Assembly (NCBI RefSeq): GCF_963678975.1
Contig: NC_089277.1
Coordinates: 27,106,672-27,170,671 of the forward strand
Direction: 5' to 3'
Origin: Dysidea avara
Taxonomy: Eukaryota > Porifera > Demospongiae > Dictyoceratida > Dysideidae
Length of the DNA: 64,000 bases
The notes beneath the pieces were generated by a model that was given only the letters and a program-made list of their open reading frames with translations, was not told the origin of the DNA and searched no databases. Positions 1 through 11,560 of this stretch are shown here, in pieces. The position numbers and the translations under genes are program-made. Numbering within the stretch: position 1 is the stretch's first letter; each line of letters begins with the position of its first letter.

Positions 1-10
1 ATTAAATATG

Positions 11-16
11 TTTATT
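11..16 (-). terminator. AATAAA poly(A) signal of the F-box gene
   Basis: The plus strand reads TTTATT here, which is AATAAA on the minus strand. It lies about 140 bases past the stop codon of the minus-strand F-box/LRR gene, a normal distance for a short 3' UTR. Confidence 0.55.
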
Positions 17-152
17 ACGATTTCAAAGTGGTTTACAAAAGCTGGTCTCCCCTCCCCCCCCAACTCGCAGAACTGCCATATACAGGAATATCACAGGTTT
101 TAAATAATCAGTTAACACTAAACATACATCACTGAAATTTGGTTGTTTACAT

Positions 153-2012
153 CTAAAATTCCTGAAGATCAGTATCATACAAAAAACTTTCTATACACCA
201 GGGCTCAAAACTATCATTTTCCTGAAGTAATCTGTAATCACCAACTGAAAATAACTTTCTATGTGGAAATGTCTTCTTTACTGTGGCTCTGATATCCTTT
301 GCATGGACCCTCACATTTTGTTCATTGTATACATGTTGATGTGTAACAATGATCAGTGTCAACAGACCAGGTGAGTTTGCAATGAGATTAATAACTCCCT
401 CAGCAGTCACTGAGTGTACATACATGACCACATGTACCAGTTTACCATGAACCGATAATGTATCCATGACGATGGTAGGGATGTTGGTGTGCACTGAATT
501 AATGCACAACTGCTCTAACTTGGAATGACAAAGAGATGTGAACAACAGTTGCTTCCAGGCTTCACAATACAAACAGACAAGCTCCTTGCAGGCTATGGTG
601 ATATCTTGAATAGCATTTGGATCTTCACTGAACAATCTACAATATTTCAGTACAGAGAAATTGGATAACAATGACCAATCAACCTCACATATCTTGCAGA
701 ATGCACAGAGATAATTAAGATAATCAGCACGAGATTCATACATACAACTGGCATCTATTTGCAAAGCTTGTAAACTTTTGGTTAACTGTTGCTCAGATGT
801 AATGCTATACTTACAAAACTCAAAAATACAAATCTCCACACACAGACATGTCAAACTCATACTGCTAAGTATTTCCCATAATTCTCTAACTCTCCCCATT
901 TTATTAAGTGGTATGAGCATCAAGTTTAGTCTATGCAGATTTTTACAATGTTGAGCAATTGTTCTAAGCCCTTGTAGATTATGTAGACATTCTGAACGAC
1001 CAGCTAAATTAAGGTGTTCAAGATTAGGACAAGCAAAAGCTAACTGCTCTAAATGTCCAGGATATAATGGATCAGCAGGCCCAAACCAAAATTCAGTTAC
1101 AAATTTAAGGGTATTAACAGAATTGTTTATCAAGTCATCACCAACATTGTCCACTGTAGTGACTTCTGCTTTGCAAAGTGCTTTTCCATCCTTAACATAC
1201 TCAGTTAATAGTAACACATCTCTGTCTAATCCCAAAATACCATAGCTACTAGCCTTAACAAATGGGGAAGCAGCAGATTGACCAAACTCTAGCCGAATTG
1301 CTGCTATAGCTGGGAATAAGTTTAGTGGTACTTTACCATCATAATGCAACGTGAAACGGCACAGACAATCTTTTGGTGAGGCAAACCTGTTTGTTAACAA
1401 TGATGACAGAAATCCCATCTGTTTTAATCCCAGGTGTTTGGTTATCAGAACAAGGTTGGGTGGCATATAACCCATTCTCATCCATTCTTCTACACATGCT
1501 TCACACAACAAATGATCCCTCTCTATCACATGAATTGTGAGTTCCTTCAATCCTCCAATAAGAAGTAATGGTTCAATATAATAGGTGCTTAGTCGAACTT
1601 CCAATTTCTCTAAGTTTGTCATGTATTTAACCACCCGCTTCAGTTTGTCCAAGTCTAGTTCAGTCACAGCTGGTAAAGTAAGATGTGTTATATTTCTACA
1701 ACGATTTATCATCTCCAATAGTTTAGACTGTGCCACGTGATTAGGAAATATCAGTAGTTTTACGTATTCTCCAAAATCTTTCAACACGTTCATTACAGAA
1801 CGCTCCTCTCTTGGGTCATACAGTGGCCATACAAACTCACTCCATAGTGATGGTGTTTCGGTTGCTGCTCGTAGTCTTCTGGAAACATATCGCAGTTTCA
1901 CTAGATCACGTGCTGCGCGTAAAAATGACATGATGTAAACTAACAGCTCCACTGGAAGACTTAAGAGATTCACGGACTCTTTGGACGATTCTTGGTAGTC
2001 AGCTTTCTCCAT
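153..2012 (-). CDS. F-box and leucine-rich-repeat protein
   Basis: An uninterrupted 619-residue reading frame in a single exon. Residues 17-60 form an F-box: a LLSLPVELLVYIMSFL core, then an RYVSRRLR helix and the closing PSLW motif. F-boxes bind Skp1 and dock the protein into SCF (Skp1-cullin-F-box) ubiquitin ligases. The rest is leucine-rich, with degenerate LRR-like units such as CPNLEHLNLAG and CKNLHRLNLMLI near residues 330-370, the usual substrate-recognition part of FBXL-type proteins. The substrate cannot be predicted. The first in-frame ATG (2010-2012) was taken as the start because the F-box follows directly. An AATAAA lies 137 bases beyond the stop. The C-terminal third is more divergent. 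It could also be grouped with general F-box/LRR expansions rather than a named FBXL orthologue, so no symbol is given. Confidence 0.85.
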   Translation of the reverse strand: MEKADYQESSKESVNLLSLPVELLVYIMSFLRAARDLVKLRYVSRRLRAATETPSLWSEFVWPLYDPREERSVMNVLKDFGEYVKLLIFPNHVAQSKLLEMINRCRNITHLTLPAVTELDLDKLKRVVKYMTNLEKLEVRLSTYYIEPLLLIGGLKELTIHVIERDHLLCEACVEEWMRMGYMPPNLVLITKHLGLKQMGFLSSLLTNRFASPKDCLCRFTLHYDGKVPLNLFPAIAAIRLEFGQSAASPFVKASSYGILGLDRDVLLLTEYVKDGKALCKAEVTTVDNVGDDLINNSVNTLKFVTEFWFGPADPLYPGHLEQLAFACPNLEHLNLAGRSECLHNLQGLRTIAQHCKNLHRLNLMLIPLNKMGRVRELWEILSSMSLTCLCVEICIFEFCKYSITSEQQLTKSLQALQIDASCMYESRADYLNYLCAFCKICEVDWSLLSNFSVLKYCRLFSEDPNAIQDITIACKELVCLYCEAWKQLLFTSLCHSKLEQLCINSVHTNIPTIVMDTLSVHGKLVHVVMYVHSVTAEGVINLIANSPGLLTLIIVTHQHVYNEQNVRVHAKDIRATVKKTFPHRKLFSVGDYRLLQENDSFEPWCIESFLYDTDLQEF

Positions 2013-2490
2013 GTAGTTGTTGCTATCGGTAACGTTCTCTATTAGGTATATTTAGAAAGTTTCGATTGTGGTCTGGAGGTGGTGTCTTCTTGTCATGTGA
2101 TCTTCTTTGGAAGCATCTCACAAAGCAGTGCTTTTCTGATGATTAGATAGTCTCGTTGTCATTGATCAGTATCTCATCCAAGACATATATAAGTGGTATG
2201 CTCACTTCTCTGAGGTGCTCGTCACGCCCTGCATGGCCATATAGCTCTGAATTGTTCCATTATTCCGTATGCTTCCATTATTTTCCGGTTATCCTTGCAT
2301 TCTGACAGACTCAGCGAAAGCTATCTTGAAACGGTGTCAGCTCACGTGCCAGCAGTGTTATCACGTCTTCACATTTGTGCTATTTTGCAACTTAAAAAGG
2401 TAGGAACAAGCTAAAGCATGCTTTTATGCAGCTTTTTATGGTTTTGCTAGGAAAATAATGGCTTGAAAAGCTGCCAATATTATAATGAAA
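2013..2490. other. Upstream region of the F-box gene
   Basis: About 480 bases between the F-box start codon and the next repeat. This is where the promoter and 5' UTR should be. No TATA box, CpG cluster or repeat copy could be identified with confidence, and no other gene is visible. Confidence 0.4.
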
Positions 2491-2860
2491 TAATGGAAAT
2501 GGACCGCCCGCCCGCATGCAAATATGCCTGAGTCCAGGACGGGAACAGAGAATTTATTTGGAGTGGCCTAATGGCTTAGCCAATCCAAAGAGGGACCTTT
2601 GCAGTCATAAGTCTGCAAGCGTTCGAACGTTAATCGGATGCGAGATTGGATCGAGGCTGCCCAGGTCATATGTCATGGATTTTTTCTCCTTTCTCCACCT
2701 TTTTAAACATACTTTATGTAGGACCGGGTGTCCTACAGATCTTCAGCACTTGTGCTATAAAGCCTTAAAAAAAGTCAATGGGCAATGGTTACAAATCTTT
2801 GAGGTCAGCCACAAAGCGCTGTCTCCCGGATGAAACTGCCCTACAGTGAAAGCTTAGACT
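2491..2860 (+). repeat. SINE-like dispersed repeat
   Basis: It starts with ATAATG-rich sequence followed by CGCCCGCCCGCATGCA, a block that recurs at 10846 and 11528 and, inverted, near 10964-10982. An internal GAGTGGCCTAATGGC is reminiscent of a tRNA-type A box, and GGATCGAGGC about 90 bases later is a poor B-box match. The 105-codon frame across it has no protein-like character. A tRNA-derived SINE is the best guess. Confidence 0.4.
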
Positions 2861-3479
2861 ACACCTATACTGGAAATATAGTTAATGGTTGACAAGCAGA
2901 CATTTGGTATGACCATAGATAATATCTATGACTCCTGAGTCAACTCAATGTACCATGCCTATCTCTTGCAGGTTTTCGCTAATAAAATTGAGGTTACTTA
3001 GTAATCAATATTATAGTAACTTGTTATAGTTTTATGAAGTGTAGTTTTTACCTCAAAAATGTTGCATATACAGATCCTACTAAAGAAATTATACATGTCA
3101 GACAGACACCACAGCATAATAGAAAAACTTTGGAGCCATGAAAGAATTATTTGGTAAATTTGATGAATAGTAATGATTTACCAAATAAAACCCTCCAACT
3201 TCATGATATTAAGGAGGCCTATTATAAAGTTTCACAATTTTGTCAAACCTTTTCCTTTGCACAAAATTAAAGTTCATGTTGTTATCATAACTGCATTGAT
3301 ATACACGTACCTCAGTAACAATCTTCAGCAATGAAGAGTATTGATACTTCTGTTTAATTTCCTGAATGTTATGCCTTCAACTGTATGTACATTACAACTT
3401 GGCCACATTATTCTGACAAGATTCCATGCTAATTAATTGTATAGTGCTCATAATGCCTCATGTATGTAGTGTGGGGCCA

Positions 3480-3722
3480 CCTGCCCCTTTGCAAAAAGTA
3501 AGGGTTTGGTGAAATACAGATACTACATCATTTCTACCACTCAGATTCTGGAGTAGCCATGCCAGTGATGTTCCCACACAAATCACCATGACAGTTCTTT
3601 GCTTTGTTCAAATTGAAGGGCAATCATGATCAGCAGTTATGTATGCTGTCTAATATGAAGTCCTTTTGAAATGATATGGTATCTGCATTTCACCAGACCC
3701 TTACTTTTTGCGAAGGGGCAGG
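3480..3722. mobile_element. MITE with ~43-bp terminal inverted repeats
   Basis: The left end (3480-3523: CCTGCCCCTTTGCAAAAAG, then GGTGAAATACAGATAC) is repeated inverted at 3679-3722 with only a few mismatches. There is no coding capacity, which fits a non-autonomous DNA transposon of about 243 bp. Confidence 0.7.
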
Positions 3723-4570
3723 AAGCACCAGACCAAGATGCATGTCAATGTAGCATTAAACATCGGTAAATACGTATGTATATAGCCACAATTTGTGATC
3801 TGCTTGCCATCCCAAGTTCAAACTTCATAATTATAATGAACTAAATATCACTTTAAAGAGAATTTAATAAGCATTCCGAAAAGTACTGCAGATTCTGTGA
3901 CAATCATTGATAAAGTGATAGACATTTTATTAAACCAGTGTATAAGCTGAAAAATTTTTTTTCTCCTGAACCCCTTGAAACCCCCTCCCTATGCCCCCGA
4001 TATTTTCAGTGTATATACTGAAGACATTATGGCTTTTCCATCTTAATTTAATCTCCCTAACTGGTCGTGCACATGAATGGCATTCTTAAGGCTACATGTA
4101 AACACTGTTCCAAGATAGACCAGAGTTTCACCAATGGATGAACAGAAACAGCTATAGGCACAAGTGATCATGACCATATCAAGTTAAACAGTTATAGCAT
4201 CATGGCAGTGAAGACTTTCCTGCCACTTTAAATTACAGGAACTGAATTCTTGGGAAATTTTTGAATATTCTCAGATATTTCTAGATGAGGTGTAATTGAA
4301 ACTAATATTTGCCACTTGTAACAGTAATTCCTTAAATCTCTAGGCTCACAATTGTGTTGATGTACAATGTTGTCTAGTAATTATATCCAGCAATTTTAGT
4401 ATAATTGAAGTATTCACTGTATTGACGCATTTGTGCTTGTGCTTGAGGAAGTGACACAAAGGAGGACACAGGTAAGTCCATGAAGTATGCATTGTACGTA
4501 CTGCAGTATGCTATAAAAGGCACCAGTAGGGTTAAAACAATGTCGAACAGCAAAAAAATCAATCCCATAG

Positions 4571-4840
4571 CCTTAGCTGTTATGAGCCATTACGCTTGTC
4601 TGAAGGAATCAATGGGGCAGTCAGTCAGTAGAAATTCCAATTAAGAAAAACTTCATAGCAACTTTTTGGAAGCATTTCAGGTTACACTGAAGGCACTTTC
4701 TGGCTTGCTTTAACTTCACCAATTCTACCAAGGCACCATGAAGGTATTGTGAGGCTGGTTTAGGGTGATATTCCTGGCCAGAAAAACCTAGCTATGTCTT
4801 CATGATCCCTAATACACAGTACTACCATACTGTAGCGTAT
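4571..4840 (+). repeat. Dispersed repeat family R1, copy 1
   Basis: It runs from TTACGCTTGTCTGAAGGAAT through GCACCATGAAGGTATTGTGA to CAGTACTACCATACTGTA. The same order of blocks occurs at 12211-12450 (plus) and inverted at 21458-21731. The end block is itself a small palindrome. Class unknown. Confidence 0.65.
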
Positions 4841-5796
4841 AATATATAAATGTCACCCTGTCATGCCACACTACCAAACACCACGTCCACATATTTAACA
4901 TAGCTATATACTGCATATACTGCACAATAGATCTATCAAGTTGCTATTATCTAAAGGTGTATACGTAGCTACAATCGCCTGACAAGAATATCACAGACAT
5001 CATCAGAACTGGAATATTCTATGACATGGACAATGTTGGATTGAGATATATTTATTTTGAAGCACTCCATTAACTTAAACCAATTAAATGCTTATAAAGC
5101 TGAAGTAGCAGCAGCCATAAGCAAACTACTGTACTTCTGTAGGGTCAAATCATTCTAGACAAGTGAAATGGGCTAGACATCACACCAGTTTATACTGTAC
5201 ATGCAAGAGTTTTTGACTCCAGCCCTCTGATTGACTTCTGAATTGAGACTAAAATGTGCAGGTCTTGCCTGTATTGATTAGATTAGTAAGACAGGGTTTT
5301 AAGTAGCACTACTTTCCTTTTTTCCACCCATTTTTCTTCCAGCAGTCCCCTACCCATTTTGATGATTTTGCTTTAATTGTAGTATCTCAAGTCAAAAGCA
5401 TGAACGACTGTTTGGTCAGAATATTAATCTTATAACACAGTGACTGCTTTATTATAGCATTTCTCCAATAATTCACTGTGAATGTGACTGTTCTATTGTC
5501 TGATTTTTTCTTGCAAAAAAATGTCTTAATTACTTTTACCAGTGTTTTTTTAAAATCAGTGCATCCCCTAGTTAAAAGACCCAGTAACTAACTTCTGCAA
5601 TTACAACTCTTCTAGTGATTTAAAGAATAATCAGATTTTTTTATTATTCTAGTAAAAAAGCCACTTAAAACAGTCATCGTTTTTTGTAATTCACATGTGA
5701 GCTACTCTAATAGAACAGTCACTTCTATGAATCAGTTTAAATACCGGATTGGCACATGCAGTCACACTTTAATAAAAAAGCCAGTTGTGGGGTGAT

Positions 5797-5943
5797 ACAG
5801 TAGAACCTGTTATAAGGGCTCTCCAAATTAAACCTACAATTAAAAGAAATTCCGCAGCTCTATACCTTTTTACATCTTGGATGAAAACCAGCAAAGTGAA
5901 CTGAGTCTCAAAGTGTCTAATATTGAGAAGTTCCACTGTACAT
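5797..5943. mobile_element. Pogo/Tigger-like MITE
   Basis: The ends ACAGTAGAACCT and AAGTTCCACTGT are inverted copies flanked by TA. This matches the TIR style and TA target preference of pogo/Tigger (Tc1/mariner superfamily) elements. It is about 147 bp and non-coding. Confidence 0.55.
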
Positions 5944-6219
5944 AAAGAGCAGTTATTACTGCACACTTACTGTACTATACTCTAATAGAAGAGTCATTAC
6001 ATTTTTTGAAGTTATTCCATATAAACTACACATTTTAAGTAATTTCATTTTAAATTTGCTTGTCACACATTAATACTTCACCTGCATAAAGCATATTAGG
6101 TCATGCATGACTAAGTATACTTACGACTGCTATAATTAGAGATTTTATACACATGTAGTAGTTTCTACATAAAGGGCAGCAATTGGTTTCCCTAATAAGT
6201 TGTATTAGGCCACATAATC

Positions 6220-6449
6220 TTAATTATTAGTTTCTCATCCCTGCCTGCATCGCCATTTTTCTCAGGATTTTTTTGTACCACTGGTGGCTGAGTGCAACCA
6301 TCTAGCACCTTTTAAAGTTGGTACCTTGATCTGCATTCTGAGTCATTTTAGCTAGCTAATTCAGCTATCTAGTTAGTAAAATAATAAGATAAAATCCACC
6401 CTCCTGTACTGCTATTTTGAGTGCAGGAGGATGAGAAACTAATAATTAA
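6220..6449. mobile_element. Hairpin MITE, 21-bp terminal inverted repeats
   Basis: TTAATTATTAGTTTCTCATC at 6220-6239 recurs inverted at 6430-6449. The 230-bp element has no coding sequence. Confidence 0.65.
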
Positions 6450-6770
6450 TTAAGGCCTTGTGACTGTTTAATTAGAGTAGTCATATTTAGCAATATTTCC
6501 AAAGTGGCTCACCATAGGTGGCTGCTTTAGTGAATATTAGATGATATTCTTGCTTGCCATAGTTTGAAATAGTAGAGTTGTTCGTGGGTTTTCTCTAGTG
6601 ACTGACAATGGACTATTGGTTGTGGGACTTAGTAAACATATTCCATATATCCCTAGGACTTGTCTGTTCATATCAACAAATGTAGGAGCAATGCTACCTG
6701 CTGCGACCCATCATTGAAGTCACAAGGTATATGTCTATGAAATGAATTCAGTGGGTGGACACATACTTAC

Positions 6771-6870
6771 TGAGGGGTGACCATGTAGAGTGTTCAGCCA
6801 ACGCTGTGAAAATTCCAGCTACAAACAAGTCAACCTATAGAGAGATCAGCTGCAATCAAATGACCATGTA
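6771..6870. repeat. Decayed fragment of the 30-31-bp satellite
   Basis: It contains degenerate units such as GACCATGTAGAGTGTTCAGC and ATAGAGAGATCAGCTGCAA, clearly related to the long arrays at 45.5 and 53 kb. The same decayed satellite resumes at 8340, beyond a LINE remnant. Confidence 0.6.
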
Positions 6871-6910
6871 GAGAGTTTAATTAATTAATTTTACTTTTAA
6901 ATTATGCAAA

Positions 6911-7088
6911 ACTTGACGCTCAAGTTGAGTGTATATGTCAACACTCAAGTTGAGTGTAAATGTCAACACTCAAGTTGAGTGTAAATGTCAACACTCAAGT
7001 TGAGTGTATATGTCAACACTCAAGTTGAGTGTAAATGTCAACACTCAAGTTGAGTGTAAATGTCAACACTCAAGTTGAGTGTAAATGC
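6911..7088. repeat. 25-bp tandem repeat, seven units
   Basis: CAAGTTGAGTGT starts at 6921, 6946, 6971, 6996, 7021, 7046 and 7071, an exact 25-bp period. Each unit contains the odd-centred palindrome ACACTCAAGTTGAGTGT. The array sits at the 3' end of the minus-strand LINE remnant, so it may be an expanded LINE tail. Confidence 0.9.
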
Positions 7089-8335
7089 ATATCAAATCTA
7101 TAACTAAAAGTACTTAAGTCAGTTAGGGTTACAATTCTCTGGCAATGAGTTCCATAGATGGATGGCTGTAGGTAAAAAAGAATGGTAGAAGATGTTAATC
7201 CTTGTAGAGATGTTAAAAATTTCGATTTATGGTCTCTTGTCCTTGTTGTTGATCTTTGAAGATAGTTTTCAAAGTTTAAATTTATTAATAAGCTTGTAAT
7301 TGTGACAGTGGCTTTAGTTCGTCTTTGTTTCAGAGTTTCCCAATTTAGCTGGTACAATCTATATCAATTGTATCTGTATATATGTACGCTATACTCAATT
7401 CTGAGTCTGTATAATTATTATAAATAAATAAATATAATGCATTTGTCACGCTAGAGTATCTTGAATAGTGATTAAAAAACAAATCTGGTGGCTTTACACT
7501 GAACCATTTCTAACTTATCCTGATTGGATTTGGTATGTAGTGACCATACAACAAAAGCATATTCAAGTATATATTGGCCTAACATGAGTGAAATATGCCA
7601 CCAAAGATTTGACAGTGCTGTCTAAGGTTTATTTGTAGGAGTGCACGAACAGAGTTAGCTTTACAATGTGCCTAGACCAAGATAAGGACTTATAATATTT
7701 AGTGTAAGTAACTTTGCTAATAGCACTGTTATTGATCTTATAAGTAGTGTTTAGAGGAATTCTTATTGGTAATAGTCAAATGTTCACACTTTTTAAGATT
7801 AAATGACATTAACCAAGTTTCAGCCCATTCAGATAATTTCACTAAGTCCTCTTGCAATTTCAAACCGTCGTCATTTGATTTGATCACTCTGTAAATTATC
7901 ACATCATCAGCATACAATCTAATTGTTGAAGATGTGTTATTAGGTAGGCCGTTAATGTAAATAGAAACAATTATAGTGAACCCAGGACAGAGCCCTAGGA
8001 AACACCTGATAAAACATCACAAAATGTACTAGTACCAGTGCCCAGGAAAACTCATTGATGACAAATGATCAGAAAATCACTAATCCAATTGTGAAATTGA
8101 CCGTTAATTCTGTAGTAAGACAGTTTGCTTGAAAAACCTTTATGAGACACAGTATCAAATGCTATACAGAAGTCTAAAAGTAGAAAAATAGTTCGTATAC
8201 CAGCATAAAGATTAGAACTAAAATCATAATAGCTTCTAATAATTGGGTTTTACAAGAATGATGCTTCCGGAAACCGTGCTGCTCCTTGCATATAATATTA
8301 TGATGATTGAGATGATCTATTATGACAGAGTTCAG
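7089..8335 (-). pseudogene. Non-LTR retrotransposon reverse transcriptase remnant
   Basis: Read on the minus strand through several frameshifts, it shows the ordered landmarks of a LINE reverse transcriptase: QHGFRKHHSC near 8270, LLDF..AFDTVSHKG near 8150, a degraded SGV.QGSVLG near 7990, LYADDVIIYR near 7910, LEYA.VVW near 7550, and the C-terminal LNWETLKQRR near 7330. A stretch of about 80 bp at roughly 7362-7440 breaks the C-terminal part and looks like a later insertion. The 5' end, including any endonuclease, is missing. It resembles jockey/CR1-type elements. It is dead. Confidence 0.85.
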
Positions 8336-8339
8336 CAAC

Positions 8340-8715
8340 AATAATAATTAAGTCACCCTGTAAAAAGTTCAGATACAAACAATTCACTCTGTAGAGAGTT
8401 CAGCTGCAAAAGTCACCATGTAAAAATATATCATCTCTGGACAAGTCACTCTGTAGAGAGCTTAGCTACAAGTCACCCTGTAGACTAGAGAGTTCACAGC
8501 TGCAAAAAAAAGACATTTCCATAGAAATTTAGACACCCCTGTAGAGTTCAGCTATGACACAGGTCACCATGTAAAGAGATTAAGTAACCATGTGGAGAGT
8601 TCAGAAGTCACCCTAGCATCGATATATGTAGTGCATAAAGTGTTCAGCCATGAAAAAATCATCCTGTAGCTACGTATATACACACAACACCCTTTACAGG
8701 GTTCAGCTGCCAAAC
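8340..8715. repeat. Decayed 30-31-bp satellite, right part
   Basis: Units such as CACTCTGTAGAGAGTTCAGC and GTCACCCTGTAGA occur at irregular spacing with insertions. Together with 6771-6870 they form one old array split by the LINE remnant. Confidence 0.7.
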
Positions 8716-8727
8716 AGCTACATGATA

Positions 8728-9009
8728 AGGGGGCATCTCCAAACTGATTTTGGTACGCTTAACGTCATAGTGATGCTAACTTCAGACCCCCCCCCCTTAG
8801 CGTCACACTATGAAAACAATGCATTGGCAATAGAAGCACACCAAACGTTATATTCTTTACCTGAAAACATAGCCTGCAAACAGTATTGCTGCTTAATCAC
8901 GTACATCACTTTCTCTGTTCCTAACTGTTTATAACTGCTTTAATAAAAAAATATAAAGTCACGGGCTGAACCCCCCAAGCGTACCAAAATCAGTTTGGAG
9001 ATGCCCCCT
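8728..9009. mobile_element. MITE with perfect 33-bp terminal inverted repeats
   Basis: Positions 8728-8760 (starting AGGGGGCATCTCCAAACTG) are the exact reverse complement of 8977-9009. Perfect ends in a 282-bp non-coding element point to fairly recent activity. It sits at the right edge of the decayed satellite. Confidence 0.85.
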
Positions 9010-10537
9010 AATCTTTTTTAAAAAATCTACACAATAGACACACAATTTTACAAAAATATTAGTCTTTTTCTTGCTAGAAAAGTCCTGTAGAAACAAAAAA
9101 AGCAAGTTAAAAGAAAGCCTCAAAGCCAATCATATATAGGCTATAGCTATAGGCTGGCTTTGAGCTTGCAAATGCCAAAACAACCAAACACTTTGCTACT
9201 GCAACAATCATGACGATATACATAGAGCACAAAATACATACTTCAAGCTAAGCACAAAAGCAAGTTTTGATCCCACCCCCGGTCTCATGTTAGGGCTAGT
9301 TGTAAAAATAGTTGTTTATCGACTGCTTTGACAGGACATGAAAGTTTATGGAAAGATGCAAATGAAGTTTTGTAATGTGAAATCTACCATCTAATTACAT
9401 AATAATTACATGCACATTCAAATTTGAAACTTTGTTGATAGTTTTTAGAGTAAAGGACCCCTCAAGTATGCTAAAACTGTCTCAAGATCATCACTCCCTC
9501 AATCTGATGCTTCTATATACATTGTCACAATCATGCCCAAGTTTTCTCTGAATGGTAAATCCATTTGGGAATGATTGGATCAGTGGCTAGGAATCCTAGT
9601 TAGGGAGATGGAACATTTTTCACAGACACAATGCACACACGGGACTGGAGCCCAGAGATTTTGAGTGGTCCGATCATTCATGGACTGCAGTGGGGGTCAT
9701 AGTCATACACACTACACAGATTTTTATGATCTTAAATCATGCAGAGATTATCTGCTTTCATTTGATATAATCATAACTACTCAACTACATGTGCTAAGCA
9801 CATGCAGCATGCCAAACTAGGAACATGTTCTCCCAGGGAAATTTAGCTGTAGCCCAAAATTACCATTGCATGATGTTAACAAAAAGAAAAGGTTTTGTAT
9901 GTAAAATATCTTCTCAGACTGAGAGCATTTATTTTTCGAGTACCAATTAATTCAATTTCATATCTAGTTAGTAGCAGTTTTATTTTTATGATTCTCAAAG
10001 TGCAAGTTTATAGTTCTTTGAGATATGGAAGCCATTTATAAGCTTACTAGACTGCTCCTCTGAGAATACTGTGACTGCTCTATTAGAGTATATCAATCTT
10101 TTTGCCCGATTTTGTGCTAACAATGATTGTGGATGTTCCTTTACGAATTTTTCTGCGATACTACACGAAAAATGTGTGAATTCCAATTGATTATTCCTGA
10201 AGATCAATTATTCCGGAATTATTCCTGATTCTTTTTACCACCGATTATTCCAAAAATTATTCCGGCATAATGTACGCATGTCTACACAACACACATGCAA
10301 ACTTTGTAGCTAGTCTATTAAACACTCTTAACTAGGTATGCCGAAGTGAATAGACAAACCGGGCACTTCCTTGCACCATGTGCGGACCACGTGGCCATTC
10401 TACGAAATAATACGCATGCAAAAAAATTACACGAGGAATTTCCGGAACACGAGGACGATCCTCGTCCTGTCAAAAAGCCGAGTTCGCGGTTCCTCCTTGG
10501 CATATGGGAATAGCTACTTGATTTAGTGGTGACTCGA
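9010..10537. other. Intergenic and upstream region of NLR gene 1
   Basis: 9118-9180 holds a decayed piece with GGCTATAGCTATAGGCTGGC, similar to the short hairpin beside the large fold-back elements. 10071-10091 is a copy of the dispersed motif in reverse. 10190-10300 has ATTATTCC/GGCATAAT repeats. 10318-10537 has more CG dinucleotides than its surroundings and is the likely promoter and 5' UTR of the CARD exon. Confidence 0.45.
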
Positions 10538-10713
10538 ATGATGATGAAAGAAAAAGAAGTGCTAAAGCTTACCTTTTCAAAGCTTTACGAAGAAATCGAC
10601 GATGTCACTTACGACTGTGAGGACCTTCTCAAAAAAATTCATCAGAGTGGGTTGATAAGTGGAAAAAGCTATCAAGACATCACGAAGAAACACGAAACTT
10701 GTGAAAAGAATAG
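10538..10713 (+). CDS. NLR gene 1, exon 1: first half of CARD 1
   Basis: This short exon encodes 58 residues plus two bases of the next codon. The start is the first of three ATGs at 10538. Residues ~9-58 read like the first helices of a caspase-recruitment domain: SKLYEEIDD, CEDLLKKIHQSGLIS, then HETCEKN. It ends at AATAG/GTAGGC, a usable splice donor. Joined in phase to the acceptor at 18506-18507, the split codon becomes AGG (Arg), giving KNR-LMVDALLKG. That reads straight into the last CARD helices (FEMLLKIL, FYEVAESIM) at the start of the large NLR exon. The second NLR has an acceptor in the same phase with FMV after it. The join is inferred from phase and domain continuity, not from transcripts. 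The exon could instead belong to a separate CARD-only transcript. Confidence 0.65.
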
Positions 10714-10842
10714 GTAGGCATATACTGAGACTCAGAGACCACAAGGTGTCGGGGGTGACTCAGTAGCTAATGCCACAGATAGCTATTATGCCAATACTGA
10801 GTAATACTGTGTCTGACTCCAAGAAAATATTCATTGTTTCCC

Positions 10843-10984
10843 ATTTCCCGCCCGCATGCAGATTCTCTTCCCGCATGATTATTCATTATTGCTGTCAACT
10901 GAACATTAGGCCACTATGACTCCAATTGGCATAGCGGTTTCTGGTCCTATTCACTCTGAAAGGGGCATGCAGGCGGGCGAATTT
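10843..10984. repeat. Short inverted-repeat element of the CCCGCCCGCATGC family
   Basis: CCCGCCCGCATGCAGA near 10846 and GGGGCATGCAGGCGGGCG near 10963 are inverted ends of a ~140-bp unit. Its core GGCCACTATGACTCCAATTG recurs inverted at about 11371-11390, and the end block recurs near 2500 and 11528. Confidence 0.6.
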
Positions 10985-11340
10985 TTTCATTATGTCATTC
11001 TTATTATATTGTTAAAATCACTATATTAAAACTCTACTAGATACCGCTACATGACTATAGTACATACACTAGCATGAATTATTTATATACATTCAACAAA
11101 GCAAAACCTGACATTTAGACACCAATCACAAAATATGAACTAAATGGCTTCTAAAAACAAACTTAAAAAGCCAAAAGCTATGTTACTAAGGTTCTCACCA
11201 ACAATAACACTTACTAGAAAGCAATCATTATGCAACATGTGCAAACAAGCAGGATAAACATTAAGTAGAGTATGCGCATGCATGCGTAACGAGCATCAAA
11301 ATTGTAATAATAGCAATAATGACTAATCTAGAGATTTCTG

Positions 11341-11560
11341 ATATTCTGGTGCGGGGGGGACCAGAAACCGGTATACCAATTGGAGTGGCCTTATTTATCC
11401 TGTGATTGCATAGCAGTAACTAGTTTAGCCTAGCTTTTCACTGTTCAGGTTCTTAGTTTAAATATTTCTATTGTATTCTTACCTGTAAGTTAGTTATGAA
11501 TTTCGAAAATTAGTGTATAATGAATAATGGATAATGAACCACCCACTCGCATGTATTTTT
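11341..11560. repeat. Second copy of the CCCGCCCGCATGC family, diverged
   Basis: GGACCAGAAACCGGTATACC followed by AATTGGAGTGGCC is the reverse complement of part of the 10843-10984 element. ATAATGAACCACCCACTCGC near 11531 is a mutated form of the family end. Confidence 0.5.

Larger units (their letters stand above)
2861..6219. other. Intergenic, AT-rich, mostly repeats
   Basis: No gene is supported. Recognisable parts are listed separately (3480-3722, 4571-4840, 5797-5943). Two copies of the dispersed near-palindromic motif ACTCTAATAGARCAGTCAC lie at 5704-5722 and 5979-5996. The rest (2861-3479, 3723-4570, 4841-5796) shows nothing I can name. Confidence 0.5.

Noticed and set aside
2516..2833. 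105-codon frame as a coding gene
   Set aside because: It lies within a SINE-like repeat whose blocks recur elsewhere.
6911..7088. 25-bp regularly spaced repeats as a CRISPR array
   Set aside because: Units are head-to-tail with no unique spacers, and the DNA is animal; it is a minisatellite.
10526..10537. GTG at 10526 as the start of the CARD exon
   Set aside because: Eukaryotic nuclear genes rarely start at GTG, and three in-frame ATGs follow directly at 10538.
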